Source: Folioceros fuciformis
Lineage: Eukaryota; Anthocerotophyta; Anthocerotopsida; Anthocerotales
Length of the DNA stretch: 31,165 bases
Reading direction: 5' to 3'
NCBI GenBank assembly: GCA_049999805.1
Contig: JBNGIO010004643.1
Coordinates: forward strand, 63,235-94,399
Part shown: piece after piece, positions 1 to 11,738 of the stretch
Layout of the letters: each line of letters opens with the position of its first letter
How positions within the stretch are numbered: position 1 is the first letter of the stretch
The notes under the pieces: model-generated
Told to the model about the DNA's origin: nothing
The model's database searches: none
The model's input: only the letters and a program-made list of their open reading frames with translations
Program-made: the position numbers and the translations under genes

Positions 1-2179
1 GAGGGAAGGGTAAGGCGGGGGCCGGGTCGGAGGACTATGGTATTCCGCTCGGAATCGACAAGCTTTTCCAGCGTCTCATCAAAGCTACGCCTACGAATGT
101 CCTGGGGACTACCGGCGGCACTCAGGACGGGAAGACCACCAGTGGTACCACCGGTACCTCTGGAGGCGGCGGCGCCGGCCTGGTCCTACGCAAGGACGGG
201 CTGCCGTCCATTGACGCCTTCAGCTTCGGGCGCGGCCGCCGGGTAGACCCCCGCACCGTCTTCGTCGCCGGCGGGCTCGGCCAGATTGGGGCAAGGATCT
301 CGCAGAAGCTGCTGCAGGCCGGCTTCTTCGTGCGGGCAGGCGTGCCCGACCTTTCGCAGGCGCAGCAGATAGCCGAATTCGCTACTCAGTATGGGGTAAA
401 TGTTTCTCGTCCTCAGCACTGGAGCTGCCGCTGCGGGTTTTGTACGATGCCTTCACGCCCGTTCTGCTTGTGACATTTTCACGTACAGATCCTGTCGTCC
501 GAGGAGGTGAAGCGGCTGAATGCGGTGGAGTTCGATTTCAAAAACGTGGATTCGATAGGCAAAGCGCTTGGGAACGCGGGCAAGGCTGTCGTGACAGTTG
601 GCCCGGCGGAGGACGGTGCCTCTGCCAAGGTCTCCACGGAGGATGCTCTCCGCGTGCTCGATGCTGCGTGTGTGGCCGGTGTCGGACATTTCATCCTTGT
701 TGCGGAGCCCGGGGACGGGAAGGCCAAGGCCAAGGAGTCTGGTTTTGGTTTCCTGTTTAACCTCTTCAACCTTCTTTCCCCTAAGAAGGAGAAGCTCTCC
801 GTGGATGACCTCATTGCAAAGATCTCGGAGTCGGATTTGAAGTATACTGTCCTCAAGACTGCCCCCACTTCTGGAGTGGACGACTTTGGTGGTGATCTTG
901 GTAATGTCGCCCTCCTTCCCGAGGGTGCTGGTGTTCCATTCTCCTCACAGGTGTGCTTTCTTCTGCTCTCTCTAAGCTGCGGAATGAATGTGTGACCGTG
1001 TGCGTGCTTCCTGTTGTTGTAAGGCTGCGGGTTCTTGCATCCGAAGCACGTAACGTGAGAACGGGTGAATCCTGTGCCTCGTGGTTTGCAAGTTTTTTTC
1101 CTTCTTGCATTGTATGGTTGGGGGGTTAGAACGAATCAACCCGCGGGTCTTTTGGTTTGTGAGATTTGTGCCTTCTTGCTGCATTCAATTGACGGAAGGT
1201 GAAGACGAATGGGCATCTGAATCATGTGGTCGCAAGGTTCTAGTTTCTTGCGTTCTGTAACTGGACGTGAGAACGAATTATTGTTGTGTCATGTGGTTGT
1301 GAGGTTATGGTTTATTGCTTTTGCATGTGTTGCAGGTGGGAAGGCTTCAGGTCGCGTCTGTGGTAGAGGCTGCCTTCTCCAACTCAGTAGTGTCTGAAAA
1401 TAAGGTGATCTGCGGACTCGTATCAAGGATTTCTTGAATTTGCCACATGCATGCGGGCTACTGCTTCTGGTTCACATGAAAGCCCTGACATTGAGAACTC
1501 GTGGACGTGGTTCAGGTTGTGGAAGTGCTATCCAGCCCAGCGTACGCCGCCAGGCCCATCGAGGACCTCTTCAGGTTGGCTCTCGCATATACGTACGATG
1601 CTGTTGGCAGGAAATTGGTTGAAAGAGTTTGAGCTTGCGGTTAACTGACATTACTGCATGTCCGAAGCCAGTGTTCTGCAAGAGGACACAAGAAGGCCAC
1701 TGAGGGCAGCAGCCCAGGCGAAGGCTGAGGCGGAGGAGCGGGAGAGGCTTGCGCGGCTGCAGGCTGAGGAGCAAGCTCGAATCGCAGCGCAGAACGCAAA
1801 GGAAGCCGCTGAAGCAGCGGCTCAGCTGGAAGCCGAGGCAAAGAAGCTCGCAATGGAAGAGGCCAAGGCGTCTGCTGCAGCTGCCAAGGCCCAAGCGATA
1901 GCGGCCGCAGCTGCTGCTTCTCTTGAGGCTGTGTCCAGTAAAGCCAAGGTGCTGGGAAGCACTGGCGTCGACATCGCGAAGGACGGCCTGCCTTCGCTCT
2001 TCGGTCCCAAGGACGGGGTAGCGGGCAACACGAAGAAATCGGTGCCGTCTGCTGCGACGAGGAAAGCAGCGGTGCCACCGCCACCCCCATCTCCGTCTTC
2101 TCCTCCTGCCCAACCTAACGGGGTTAAGCAGATGTTTGGTAACCTATTTCAGAAGGAGACCTTGTATGTGGATGATTAG
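1..2179 (+). CDS. PTAC16: PTAC16-like plastid nucleoid protein, 3' part (5' end outside window)
   Basis: C-terminal part of plastid transcriptionally active chromosome protein 16, a membrane-associated nucleoid protein of chloroplasts. Exons read from the sequence: before 1 to 395, 489-950, 1336-1404, 1516 to 1617 or 1626, and 1718-2179. The frame at position 3 is open from the window edge. Exon 1 carries an atypical Rossmann fold (GGLGQIG, the NAD(P)-binding turn) followed by a second beta-alpha unit; exon 2 continues it (VVTVGPAEDG, YTVLKTAP). The last exon is an Ala/Glu-rich coiled coil that becomes Pro/Ser-rich and ends in KETLYVDD, close to the end known for Arabidopsis PTAC16. The family has about 500 residues, so the transit peptide and N-terminal part lie upstream. 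The donor of the last intron is not settled: ttg|gttgaa and aga|gtttga both keep phase 0 with the acceptor at 1717. The exon 4 frame meets a TGA at 1630, so an intron is needed there. Whether the Rossmann fold binds a cofactor is not known from this. Confidence 0.9.
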
Positions 2180-2420
2180 CTTGAGCATTCAACTTGTGCA
2201 AATGATTTTTCTTCCTTCACTCTCTCGTGCTCTCCTCTTCGCCCAGCTTCTCTTACGCCCAAACCTAATATACATGTCGGAATTCCTTCGTGTCGTTCGT
2301 GAAGTCTACCCGCCGCAAAAGACGTCTCACATCAGTTTCTTGTGGACTAGTAGCGGCAAAGGAGGTCCGTGAGGGTGAAGATGAATAGGGGCTCGGCGGA
2401 GTGAAGATGATTGTTCTGGG

Positions 2421-2429
2421 AAACCCTAG
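2421..2429 (+). promoter_or_regulatory. Telo-box in front of PEX7
   Basis: AAACCCTAG about 50 bases upstream of the PEX7 start codon, in the short gap between PTAC16 and PEX7. Telo-boxes near transcription starts are common in plant housekeeping genes. A function here is inference only. Confidence 0.35.
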
Positions 2430-2478
2430 CTCAGTGGTGAATTTTGGAAGAAGAGGGCAGAAGTAGCTGGGATCGGTC

Positions 2479-3841
2479 ATGCCGAGGTTCAAGGCGGCGT
2501 TCAATGGCTATGCCGTTAAGTTCAGTCCGTTCGTGGAGTCGAGGCTGGCTGTGGCCACGGCTCAAAACTTCGGAATCATTGGCAACGGGCGGCAGTATGT
2601 GTTGGAAGTGACGCCGCAAGGGATTGTAGAGACGGTTGCCTACGACACTGCCGACGGGCTGTATGATTGCACATGGTCAGAGGACAACGAGAATTTGCTG
2701 GTGTCGGCCAGCGGAGATGGCAGCGTCAAGGTGTGGGACATTGCTCTGCCTCCGGAGGCCAATCCGATCCGCTCTTTTGAAGAGCACACTCATGAGGTGA
2801 GCTCTGTGGATTGGAACTGCATGCGGCGGGACTGTTTCATCAGCGGCTCCTGGGATGATACCATTCGGCTGTGGAGTTTGGACTTGCCCCGATCTCTGCA
2901 CACCTTTTCTGGTCACACTTACTGCATTTACACCGCCGTGTGGAGCCCGAGGCACGCCGATCTGTTTGCTTCTGCTTCCGGGGACTGCACGCTGAGGCTG
3001 TGGGACGTGAGGGAGCCTCGTGCCACTTTGGTCATCCCTGGTCACGATTTCGAAATTCTGAGTTGTGACTGGAACAAGTACAACGATAACTTGATTGTCT
3101 CAGGATCCGTGGACAAGTCCATCAAGGTTAGCTCTTTCCCTTTCAGACGAACTGTTTTTCTGATTTTGGCCACATCAGGCTGCACTAAGGTGACGGGGTA
3201 GCAACCGCTGCCCTGGCTCTGAGGATGGCTAGCAGGTGGAAAGCGAAAGCTCAAAGCTCGAGATTTCGTTTCACAAGAGTGTCATGTGTGAATGTTTGTC
3301 AGTCAGCTTTTTCGGTTTTCCTTTTGTGTCAGTATGCTGCCTGGCAACCTTTCATCTTCAGCTCTCTAATATAACTCTGCAACCATAGTGCTGCAGGAGG
3401 GTTACCAGATTTTAGGGTGTTTCCTCCCTCGTCTGCAGTTAAATTGACACACTTAGCTCTAGGGCGGTTTATTTCATCTAATTGCTGTAGCAGTCGTCGT
3501 CTGTGTCAAGGCGCTAATCCAACAAGTTTCAACTACAGGTTTGGGATATAAGGAGTCCAGGTATGGAGCTAACTTCCCTGCTCGGCCACACTTATGCTGT
3601 GAGGAGGGTGAAGTGCTCACCCCACCATGAGAACATCATAGCCTCCTGCTCCTACGACATGACGATGTGCGTCTGGGATTACCGTGCTCCGGAGGATGCT
3701 TTACTGGCGAGGTACGATCACCACACAGAATTCGCTGTGGGCATGGATATGAGTACTCTCGTGGAGGGACTCTTGGCTAGCACAGGTTGGGACGAAATGG
3801 TGTATGTGTGGCCGCATGGCCAGGATCCTCGTTCAAGCTGA
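2479..3841 (+). CDS. PEX7: Peroxisomal targeting signal 2 receptor PEX7 (WD40 protein)
   Basis: Cytosolic receptor that binds N-terminal PTS2 signals and carries those proteins, with PEX5, to the peroxisome. Two exons, 2479-3126 and 3539-3841, joined in phase 0 by a 412-base GT-AG intron; product 316 aa, the usual family length. It starts MPRFKAAFNGYAVKFSPF, a typical PEX7 N-terminus. Seven WD40 blades can be followed: a divergent first one, then blades ending VKVWDI, IRLWSLD, LRLWDVR, IKVWDIR (across the intron), MCVWDYR and VYVWPHG. The intron falls inside a WD motif. The end ...VYVWPHGQDP is typical, although the usual Gln before HG is Pro here. Nothing is broken. The gene lies about 300 bases behind PTAC16 in the same direction, with no sign that the two are linked in function. 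Confidence 0.96.
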
Positions 3842-5228
3842 TGCCGTCACCCGCTGTATGTTACAGAGTAGGTTGCCGTCCGTGTTTTCGCTCTACATCG
3901 TATCTCCCATTTGTACAGTCTTATGAAGGTTGGCGTCTCATGTTCTCCACCTCTCCTTCCGTCCCCCCACCGTCAACATTGCGGGTAGTGTCGATTGGGC
4001 GTCTTTGGAGAACGCTGAAAAAGTCCCCTAGCTGTAGCGATAGGGCAGGCTCCGCCGGACAGAGCTCCACGTTCTCCCGGAGGACAGTTGTTGGTGCTAC
4101 ACGTGGGAACAGGCAAGCCTTCCGATGACTGGCTGATCTAACGGCGCTTGGCGCAGGCGTGTCATCTGACCGCCCTCCTTATTCGCGCTCTTGCATTATT
4201 GGTGGGGTCGGGCCCCACTTGTTCAGGCTCGCGTCACGCTCTAGGGCTGTTGTTCTGTACGCGTTATTAGTACTAGCATATACTTTCTTTCACGGAGGTA
4301 CGCACAGGGACGAGGAAGGTCGGCCCTATCACTGGTACAGATTGGCGAGCCAAACCGGCGTGGCACGGTAGCCTACGGTATGCTGCAGGTTATACTCCGT
4401 TTCATAAAATGTTTAGAAAACTCGGTGAATAATCAGAGACCGTCTCTCTAATCGCTGCCAGCAGCTCGAGTCTGGGCTGCCTTCCTCGCAGGGGAGATGA
4501 CTCTCTGATTATGGGCGGCTTCGCGGACCCAGCCAAGCCTGACTCAGTTCGTCTCCGTGTTGGCAACCATTATTTGGGCTCCATGCTCACTAGTCTTTCC
4601 TACTTCTTCCGTCTCTGGAGCAGCCTTCATTTTCCCTTCCCAGTACTAGTTCCATGCCCCCGCCCCCCCGATCTTCGGTAGTGTTATCTGGTGGGGGGCA
4701 CTGAGGTTGTGAGCTCTCATTGGGAGCATTTCGCAGCGGTGGAGAGCTGCCGCAGTATTCTGGATTTGGAGGTGAGGTTTTATGTGGCTTCTGCACAGAT
4801 CGAAGATTGGGAGGGCCTACTTACCTCTGCCTGTGGAGTGACTGTCCGTCCTATGTGGGGGACAGTTGTCTTGTTGTCTCTCCTTCCTAGATCGTTTCTT
4901 CTGGAAGCCCGGAACTGTCCCTTGGATGTGCTCTTGCTTTTTTGGACTGGCTGCTTGTGATGAACGCTATTGCAATCAAGGGGGTCAGCTCTGACGTACG
5001 GTTTTGTCCGAGTTGTCTACTTCGTGGACGTTTTAAGGGGCACGGCCCGTCCACTGTCCAGGAAGTGGAGCCACGGGCGCCTTGGGTGCTGGCGGTGTGA
5101 GTGGGTAAATGGGCGATTCTCGCGAAATGGCTACGTGCGCTGAAAGGCTGCTTGCCTTGTGCAGTGACTGTGCCATCGAGCTTCCGTTTGCGTGACCTCG
5201 CATTTTGGTAGCTTCCGACGATCCCACC
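3842..5228. other. Intergenic region between PEX7 and the BAHD gene
   Basis: No coding region found on either strand. The part after 3841 should contain the PEX7 3' UTR and the part before 5229 the promoter and 5' UTR of the acyltransferase. Short GC-rich inverted repeats occur (for example GTGGGG/CCCCAC near 4203-4218) but nothing that can be named. Confidence 0.6.
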
Positions 5229-6822
5229 ATGAGGATTGATGTCAAGCAGACGACGACTATTCGTCCGGAGACTCCCTCAGAGCCTCAGATCCTGTCCTGC
5301 TCGGCCTGTGACCTCTTCGCGCGGCCAGTCCACGTGCGGACTGTGTATTTCTTTGGAGAGCAAGCTCCGGGAGCAAATGACGATGTTGCTCCCAAGTTGA
5401 AGGAATCGCTTGCGAAGCTCCTGGTCCCATTTTATCCGGTGGCGGGAAGGGTGAAGCGGAAAGTTCCCGGGGGACATGAGCTCATCATTGACTGCAACGA
5501 CGCGGGTAATAATGCGGATGCCGCATGGTGATCGTTTGTGCGTTCAACGGGAAAATGCTGAAGTTTGGTCGCAGGGTTACGGGTGAGGTTGGTACGTAAC
5601 GTTTCCTGCCTTCATGCCTGGCTTGTTTCCAGGTGTGGAGTTCATTGACGCGGTCGCTGACGGATCGTTGGCTGATCTTGGAGATTTCCGCCCTAATCGC
5701 ATTTTCGATTTGTTGGCTCCCAAGCCTGACGCATCCCTTCCTCTTGAGGACAATGCCATCCTATACGTGCAGGCAGGCTCACGAGATTTGCTTTGAGGTT
5801 GTACCTTTGATCGTTTGCTATTTTTCTGGGGGATCTGACGCTCCCGTCTTGGTGCCCAGGTCACCAAGTTCACGTGTGGTGGATTCTGTTTCGGTCTTGC
5901 TAATCATCATACCCTATCCGATGGGATTTCTGCTCACAACCTTATAATCTCTTGGTCTGAGGTCGCAAGAGGACTGGACATCTCGGTCTTCCCCAACTTC
6001 AACCATGCCCTGCTTACAGGTGCTGGGACTCCTGTTCCTGAGAAGCAGCCAGAGATGCTTAAACTGAGGCCCTCAGGTCCCCCGCCTCCTATGCCGACGA
6101 GGAAAACAAAGGAAAGATTGTTTACCTTCACTCCGGAGATGATCAAGAAAGTGAAAGCGAGGGCTATTGGCGATGGAGCACAAGGATCATTTACGACTTT
6201 CGAGAGTCTGTCCGCTCACACTTGGAGAGCGATTGTCCGAGCGAAGAACTTGAGTCCTTCAGAAGGTAAAACTCCTTGTCTTCCTACGTAGACGCTCTCA
6301 TTACTTGACAATCTAGGCATGTGGTCTCAAACTCTTGACTTCATTGCAGAGGCAAGGTTCTTCACCACATTGGACAGCAGGAAGAGGTTGAAGCCGAATT
6401 TGCCAGATGGTTATTATGGTAACGGTATAATGTTTACTTTCAAAGAAGCGACTGCGGGAGACGTCCTGAGCAAGCCTTTGGCGTTCGTTGCCACCTTGGT
6501 TCGTGAAGCTGTGGCGAAAATGACCAGTGAGTGTATCAAGGAGGCCATTGCGTGGGCAGAAGCTCAATCCTCCGGGGTGATGGTGGCCATCAATACCATG
6601 GGTAACGATGTGTCGTCTGCGGCATGGTTTCGGATGCCCTTCTACGATACGGATTTTGGGTATGGCAAGCCGTTGTTCGCTGGCCCTGCAGACAACCCCT
6701 ACAATGGTTGTATTTTGATGCTTCCGGCACCGCAGCCCATGGCAATCAACGTCTTCATTTGTCTGTGGGAGGACGATATGGAAAGACTGGAAAGTGACGA
6801 GGATTTTCTCCTCGTGAACTGA
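5229..6822 (+). CDS. BAHD-family acyltransferase, HCT-like
   Basis: Acyl-CoA dependent O- or N-acyltransferase of the BAHD family, closest in style to hydroxycinnamoyl transferases (HCT); cytosolic, phenolic metabolism. Exons 5229-5505, 5633-5772, 5860-6265 and 6350-6822 give 431 aa, the normal HCT length. The start at 5229 lies in a good context (cccaccATGa). The catalytic HxxxD is intact (HTLSD, His156 and Asp160), and the structural DFGWG is present as DFGYG (residues 376-380). LLVPFYPVAGR near residue 70 is the family's typical N-terminal block. The acyl acceptor (shikimate, quinate, spermidine, glycerol or other) cannot be told from sequence alone. Intron 2 appears to begin with GC rather than GT (cag|gcaggc); the only nearby GT donor would delete the conserved VQ before the CGG block. 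No frameshift or stop is seen. Confidence 0.92.
5773..5859 (+). other. Probable GC-AG intron in the BAHD gene
   Basis: 87-base intron inferred between ...ILYVQ and VTKFTCGG. The donor reads CAG|GCAGGC and the acceptor CCCAG|GTC. The joined sequence YVQVTKF fits the family pattern, while the alternative GT donor six bases earlier (tac|gtgcag) would remove Val-Gln. Confidence 0.6.
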
Positions 6823-7587
6823 ATCCTCTCCAACTCTTTCCGTCTCTGTTCAGAACTGAACCTGAAATGGTCAAAAAAGTTCTGAGATAGTTTGAGAAAC
6901 AGAGGGCGGTAATGCGGAAAGTGTCTGACCCTCAGTTACGGAAGATAGGTGTAAAGGTCTTCCAACAAACTTGAAGCAAATTGTTTTACACCACGAGCGA
7001 CACCGTTGAAAGACAAGCTACGTATTGTAAACCACAATCTACTGTTACATATACCATCAGCATTCTAATATTATCATTAACGATAAAATTTCAAGGTGGA
7101 AAATGTAATTGGCAATAACAAAATACATACCCGTGAGTAACAACATCACCTATGTTATCTTGGTGACAGAAATATCATCGCAATCACTGGCATGATACAT
7201 TTCGATTCGTAACTACAATGTTACTACTCTTCCCAATCATAGGCGTGCTTCACTACCAAAATAGACAAGTCACCGTGTACTAACCCCTCATCCTGTACAC
7301 ATACCCAAAACCTCTCGCTTACGATCGGTTCACCAGGCCGGACGATACACACTACTGCATGGTAAGACTTCCCTATCCAGTCCGCAGAACAGCTTGACTA
7401 GCATAGAGCATGACCGAGCACGGCAAACATACTACACCTTGCGAAGCTTTAGTGAAGAAAAGGGCCGGATGCAGGTGAGATATCTCAAAAAGTTGCCCAA
7501 AGACTCTGTCCCGTGACCTACAGAGGACTTAAATTCTGTCATGGAGGGAAGACCAAATGCCCACCCACGTACATCACTCCCAATAAC
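6823..7587. other. Convergent intergenic region (3' UTRs of BAHD gene and chaperone)
   Basis: AT-rich, no gene recognised on either strand. It lies between two convergent genes, so it must hold both 3' UTRs and polyadenylation regions. Confidence 0.6.
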
Positions 7588-10500
7588 TCACTCCGCCATG
7601 GGCTCCCCCTCAACTCCGTGGTCCGTATCCATCGGTTCAGATGTGTGCGACTCCCCTCCATTTGCCGCTCCTTGCGAGTCATTGGGTTCTGGAGGCCTTT
7701 GCTCCGCTGCAGGCGCAGGAGCGGGTCTCGGAGGAGGAGGCCGGGATTTCGTCATTATTGGCTTACAAAACCTGTCAACAAATCAGGTGTCATTAGCATC
7801 GACCTTCTTTCCAGCCAAGAGTCTTAATAATCTGTATCTGAGAAAAACTTTGAAGGCTGACGGATGTGGATCAGTCACTGCCCGTACAGAAACCCAACTT
7901 ATGCCTTAACACGTTAACCCTAGATTAACGAACCCACGTTAACCCTTACCTGTCCAACACTTCTGTTTTCTTCTTTATCTCAGAAGTCAGCAGTACAGGG
8001 TTGGCAGCCCTAGGAAGACTGTCCTGCTGAATTTTCTTGTCCCTCAGCCATTCCTCGGCCTTCAAGGCCTCAGCCACCACCTTCAACACAACAGAGGATT
8101 GGTTAGCTCACTGTGCACACGCATACACTCCGCGAGTAGTGAAACTAACAAACAATTCAGAGAATGAATAACGTGCTCACCTTCTCCTTATCGGCTGGAT
8201 CGATGTGATCATACTTGGGTTCTCTCGACAAGGCAGCATCCCTGAAGCTATTGATGCAGTATTGAAGATCAAGAACGGCTGGACCCCGAAGTTCTTCCTC
8301 TCTTTGCCTCTCCTCGATTGGATCCCCAAGCTGTGCAGAAGCTTGCAGTCAGAACGCAGCCAAAAAAAAGCTTTAGGTTCCACTACTGGGCCTTCGAGCA
8401 AATTCAGACATACCTTCTTCAATTCAGCCAACTTTGCAGTGTAGACGCTTTTTGTCTCATCCTCCCCTTCTTCATATAACCAGTCCTCAGTCTGCTGCAA
8501 CTTGTTGGATAACTCATCCCTCTCAGAATCTGTGACATATGCTGCAAGCTTTGCAGACAGCTGCAATGGCCAAGTCTGGCAGATTAGCCGCACTTCACAT
8601 CAACCAATACTGGCCATACAAAAAGCATAGTGCCTACGGTACAACCAGACCAGCATTCAGAGAACCACAAAGACAGGTACGTAAGGGACTCATTGAAGGG
8701 AAACAAGACAAACCTTGTTTCGCATGTCATACACATACGATTCAACTGCGTTTTTCCTATCCTTAGTCTCTTCCATCACCCGGTCTTGAAGAGCCATTTC
8801 ATACTCCTTCTCAACTGCTTTCTGGAGCTCAGCCTGGGGTAGCCCTCCAGGGATACTTTCATGCACAGGAACTTCTGTGCGCTTAACTTTCTTCTTCTTC
8901 ACAAGCTCTGGCTGCTCAGCACACAAAGCAATATGGCACGATAGTCAGATTGCCATAAGTCGACTACACTGACATAAACATGGCAGCAACGAGATGATAC
9001 CTTCACATTGTCTGTGTCCATCTTCACAGGCTTGTCAGATGCTGGGACCCCATTGGCCGCCGTATCCGGAGGGGCCTGAGTAGGATTCTCAGTATCATCC
9101 ATTTTCGACTCGGGAAACTCAGGCTTCCCCGCATCTTTGTCGGTCTCCATGGGGGAAATGTCTTTACCATCTTGCGCATTCTCCTTCTTGACAGGAACGT
9201 CCACCTCCTCATCTTCCACCATCTGAAGACAATCAAAAAAGTCATCATTGGCTACATGACAGTCCCCTACTCTGGATTTTGCATGATCATGATTGCTTTT
9301 GAGATGCTTACGGTTGCTGATTCCACATTGAGAATTCCATGGAGATTGAGACGAATCTTGACTTTGATCTTGGGCTTTTCTGGCTTCGTTGATGTGAATG
9401 GACCAACCTGAAAATCAAACATTCCACAGACATTACAAAAAAACGACCGATGAACGCATTTCACACATTCTGATAGATCCTCAATTGTGCCTTTGTTGAT
9501 GTGAAAAGAGCAATCTGAAAGTCAAACATTCGCAGACACTATACATACTACCCATGAGGTCTATATTTCACACTTCCTAGCAGGCCCTCACAACTCCTTC
9601 ACAATTGGAAGCACAGACACGAGCCGGCCACAATGTAGCCAAGTGCTCTGTGCTATTTAAGGGACAATCCTTGCCAGGCGACATTACACATACAGGAGTC
9701 CGACACATCACTATCAACAAACACAAGCAATGGCTGACGAATCTGCACTTACTGTGAAAGTTGCAATCTTGGGAGATGTGCCGGCAGGCAATTCCGTAGG
9801 GTCAGCATAAAAAGCATCTACCGAAAAGGTCCCAGCTCTGAAAAAGGTGAGCATTTTGGTGCTGGGAACGGGGTTTCCCTTCACGAACACGACGCTGTTT
9901 GGATGAGCTTCTTCCCCTCCTTCGGAGTCTGGAGCTGGTCCTTTCCAAGACAGTGCAATAGGGAAGGGGAAGGAGTCTTGCACCTGAAAAATAAGTCATC
10001 AAACACGGCGTCAGCAGAGAAAGGCTGCGAGACAGCAAGTGCCAAAAGCAGCACATCAGGAGGCGGAGGATACCTCGAAATCTCGGACTTTGAAAGTTGG
10101 GCTAAGCATGGCGCACTGCAGAGTACATCCCCGAGCTATGCACTCACTGGCATTCAATGTCCTGCCGCCCTCCCTACCGAACACTGCTGTTAAAATTTTC
10201 AGAATGGCCGGCACTCGCGAGCCCGACCCTACAACTTCCACAGCGCTGATCTTGTCAGCGGTTAGGTTGGCATCTTCCAGAGCCTTTTCACATGGGCCAC
10301 GGACACGCTCCAGTATGGGAGCAGACAAAGTCTCAAACTCCTCTCTCTTGATGGAGGACCTGACGTCCTTCTCATCCATCAAGCACTCAATATTGAGAGG
10401 CGCCTCCGAATTAGCACTGAGAACTTTCTTGAGCTTCTCACAGCCGGCTCTCAACCGGAGACTGGCTCTGGCGTTAGACACCACATCAATCTTGTACTCC

Positions 10501-11243
10501 TCCTTGAACTTCTCAGCGAAGTGGGCGAAGAGGACCTCGTCGAAGTCTCTCCCACCCAAGTTCCGGTCAAAAGTGTGAGCCAAAATTTTGAGCTGGCCCT
10601 TCTTAAACGCAGCAATGCAAACCTGCATGCTGGCATGACCAACATCCACAAACGCAACATTCATGGGCTCGGAGTCGGACAAGTCCGTCTTGTAGATCCC
10701 ATAGGCCAGTGCGGTTGCAGTGGTCTCGTGCATGAGACGCAGCGGATGCAAACCCGCAATCTGAGCTGCATCCAGATACGCCCGTCGCTGCAGCTCGGTG
10801 AAATACACGGGAATACCAATGACGCAATCCATGACGGCCATCCCCAGGTTCTTCTCCGCAATGGACTTGAGATTGGACAGAACCATCCCGAGCAACTGCG
10901 TGGGAGTGAAGCTCTTGTGCTCCCCAAGGTACTGCACGGAGATGGAGATACCACCATCAGAGCCCTCCGTGACATTAAACGGGAAAAGCTTCAGATCCCG
11001 CTGCACATCCGGATCCTGGAATTTCTTGCCAATGAAGCGCTTGATCTGCGAGATGGTGTTCTTCGGGTTCATGGTAATGGAAGCCGAGGCGGCCGTGCCA
11101 AGAAACCGCTGTTTGTCTCCGAACGACACCATGGCCGGGGTCTCCCTCTTGGACTCGTCATTGAGGACCACGTCGATGCCCCGCTGCCTGGCGACTCCCA
11201 CAATGGCGTTCTCATTGCCAACATCCAGGCCGACCACACTCAT
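7588..11243 (-). CDS. HSP70-15: HSP110-type HSP70 family chaperone (HSP70-14/15-like)
   Basis: Large HSP70 of the HSP110/Sse class, which acts as nucleotide exchange factor for HSP70 and as holdase in cytosol and nucleus. Nine exons in transcript order: 11243-10074, 9983-9753, 9407-9312, 9222-9001, 8911-8714, 8560-8414, 8330-8181, 8080-7950, 7771-7588; all phases close, 842 aa. The start MSVVGLDVGNENAIVGVAR is the class N-terminus. Exon 1 holds the whole nucleotide-binding domain (residues 1-390: VAFVDVGHASMQV for phosphate binding, VEVVGSGSRVPAIL near its end). Exons 2-3 form the beta substrate domain (DSFPFPIAL, with an extended loop). Exon 4 is the long acidic linker with METDKD and MDTDN. 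Exons 5-8 are the helical lid (KKKKVKRTEVPV, DWLYEEGED) and the last exon a Pro-rich tail with PMDTD. Length and layout match plant HSP70-15, about 830 aa. The acceptor of exon 5 may be three bases further upstream (adds one Gln). Confidence 0.94.
9383..9597 (-). repeat. Imperfect tandem duplication (unit about 107 bp) across the exon 3 acceptor of the chaperone gene
   Basis: Two units, about 9383-9489 and 9490-9597. Shared blocks include gttgatgtga, tcaaacatt, cagacat/cagacac and atttcacac at the same spacing. On the gene strand the unit at 9383 contains the real 3' splice site (attttcag|GTTGG) and the first codons of exon 3. The unit at 9490 lies inside intron 2 and contains a decayed copy (actttcag|ATTGC), still readable as IALFTSTK against VGPFTSTK. 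Confidence 0.75.
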
Positions 11244-11672
11244 GTTGGCAGCTCCCTAAGTCCTAAGCCTCCTCGGATCCTGGCCCCCAGGTGCAGTCTG
11301 ACCCAGCAATTGAAGACCCCGATGAGTAGCCTCCTACCAGCGGCACCAGGAGAGCGGGTCCCCGAGCCCTATCTTGCCCTGCTTGGTTGCCTTGCTGTTC
11401 TCTGATCTGACTGACGCCACGTACAGAGACGGAGCTGACACACCCCGCAGGGCTGCAGCGGACAAGACGTGGGAGAAGAATACCGCCGCGATGCAATCGC
11501 GATTACGCCTCCTCACAGCGTGGGCTCATCAAAGGGCTGGCAGCACAACACAGAACAGCACGACGCGCTGTGAAGCAAGCAAGTGCGATGACGCAAACGG
11601 CTGCAGCCGCTTTCGTCTTGGCTCGGTGTCACCTTTGCCCTATTTGCATTCTCCCTCCTCTCTCATCGCTGC

Positions 11673-11680
11673 CAATATAA
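11673..11680 (-). promoter_or_regulatory. TATA-like box of the chaperone gene
   Basis: On the minus strand CTTATATTGGC, at the usual distance downstream of the heat-shock element. It would put the transcript start near 11645 with a 5' UTR of about 400 bases. Weak match to TATAAA. Confidence 0.35.
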
Positions 11681-11721
11681 GTAGGGACATGCAGTTCATG
11701 GGGTATTGTATTGCGCGCCTG

Positions 11722-11738
11722 GAACGCTCTAGAAGGAA
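11722..11738 (-). promoter_or_regulatory. Heat-shock element upstream of the chaperone
   Basis: Plus strand reads GAAcgCTCtaGAAgGAA: three alternating units of the nGAAn/nTTCn type with one mismatch (CTC for TTC), followed by one more GAA out of phase. It lies 480 bases upstream of the start codon and about 40 bases upstream of a TATA-like sequence. This fits heat-shock factor control of an HSP110 gene, although binding is not shown. Confidence 0.5.

Noticed and set aside
7905-7950. Telomere-like words (taaccctag, gttaaccctt)
   Set aside because: Only isolated, irregular units at an intron border of the chaperone gene; not an interstitial telomeric array.
10521-11405. 294-codon plus-strand frame opposite the chaperone's first exon
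   Set aside because: Shadow of the highly coding minus strand; no domain, and the minus frame is an unmistakable HSP70 nucleotide-binding domain.
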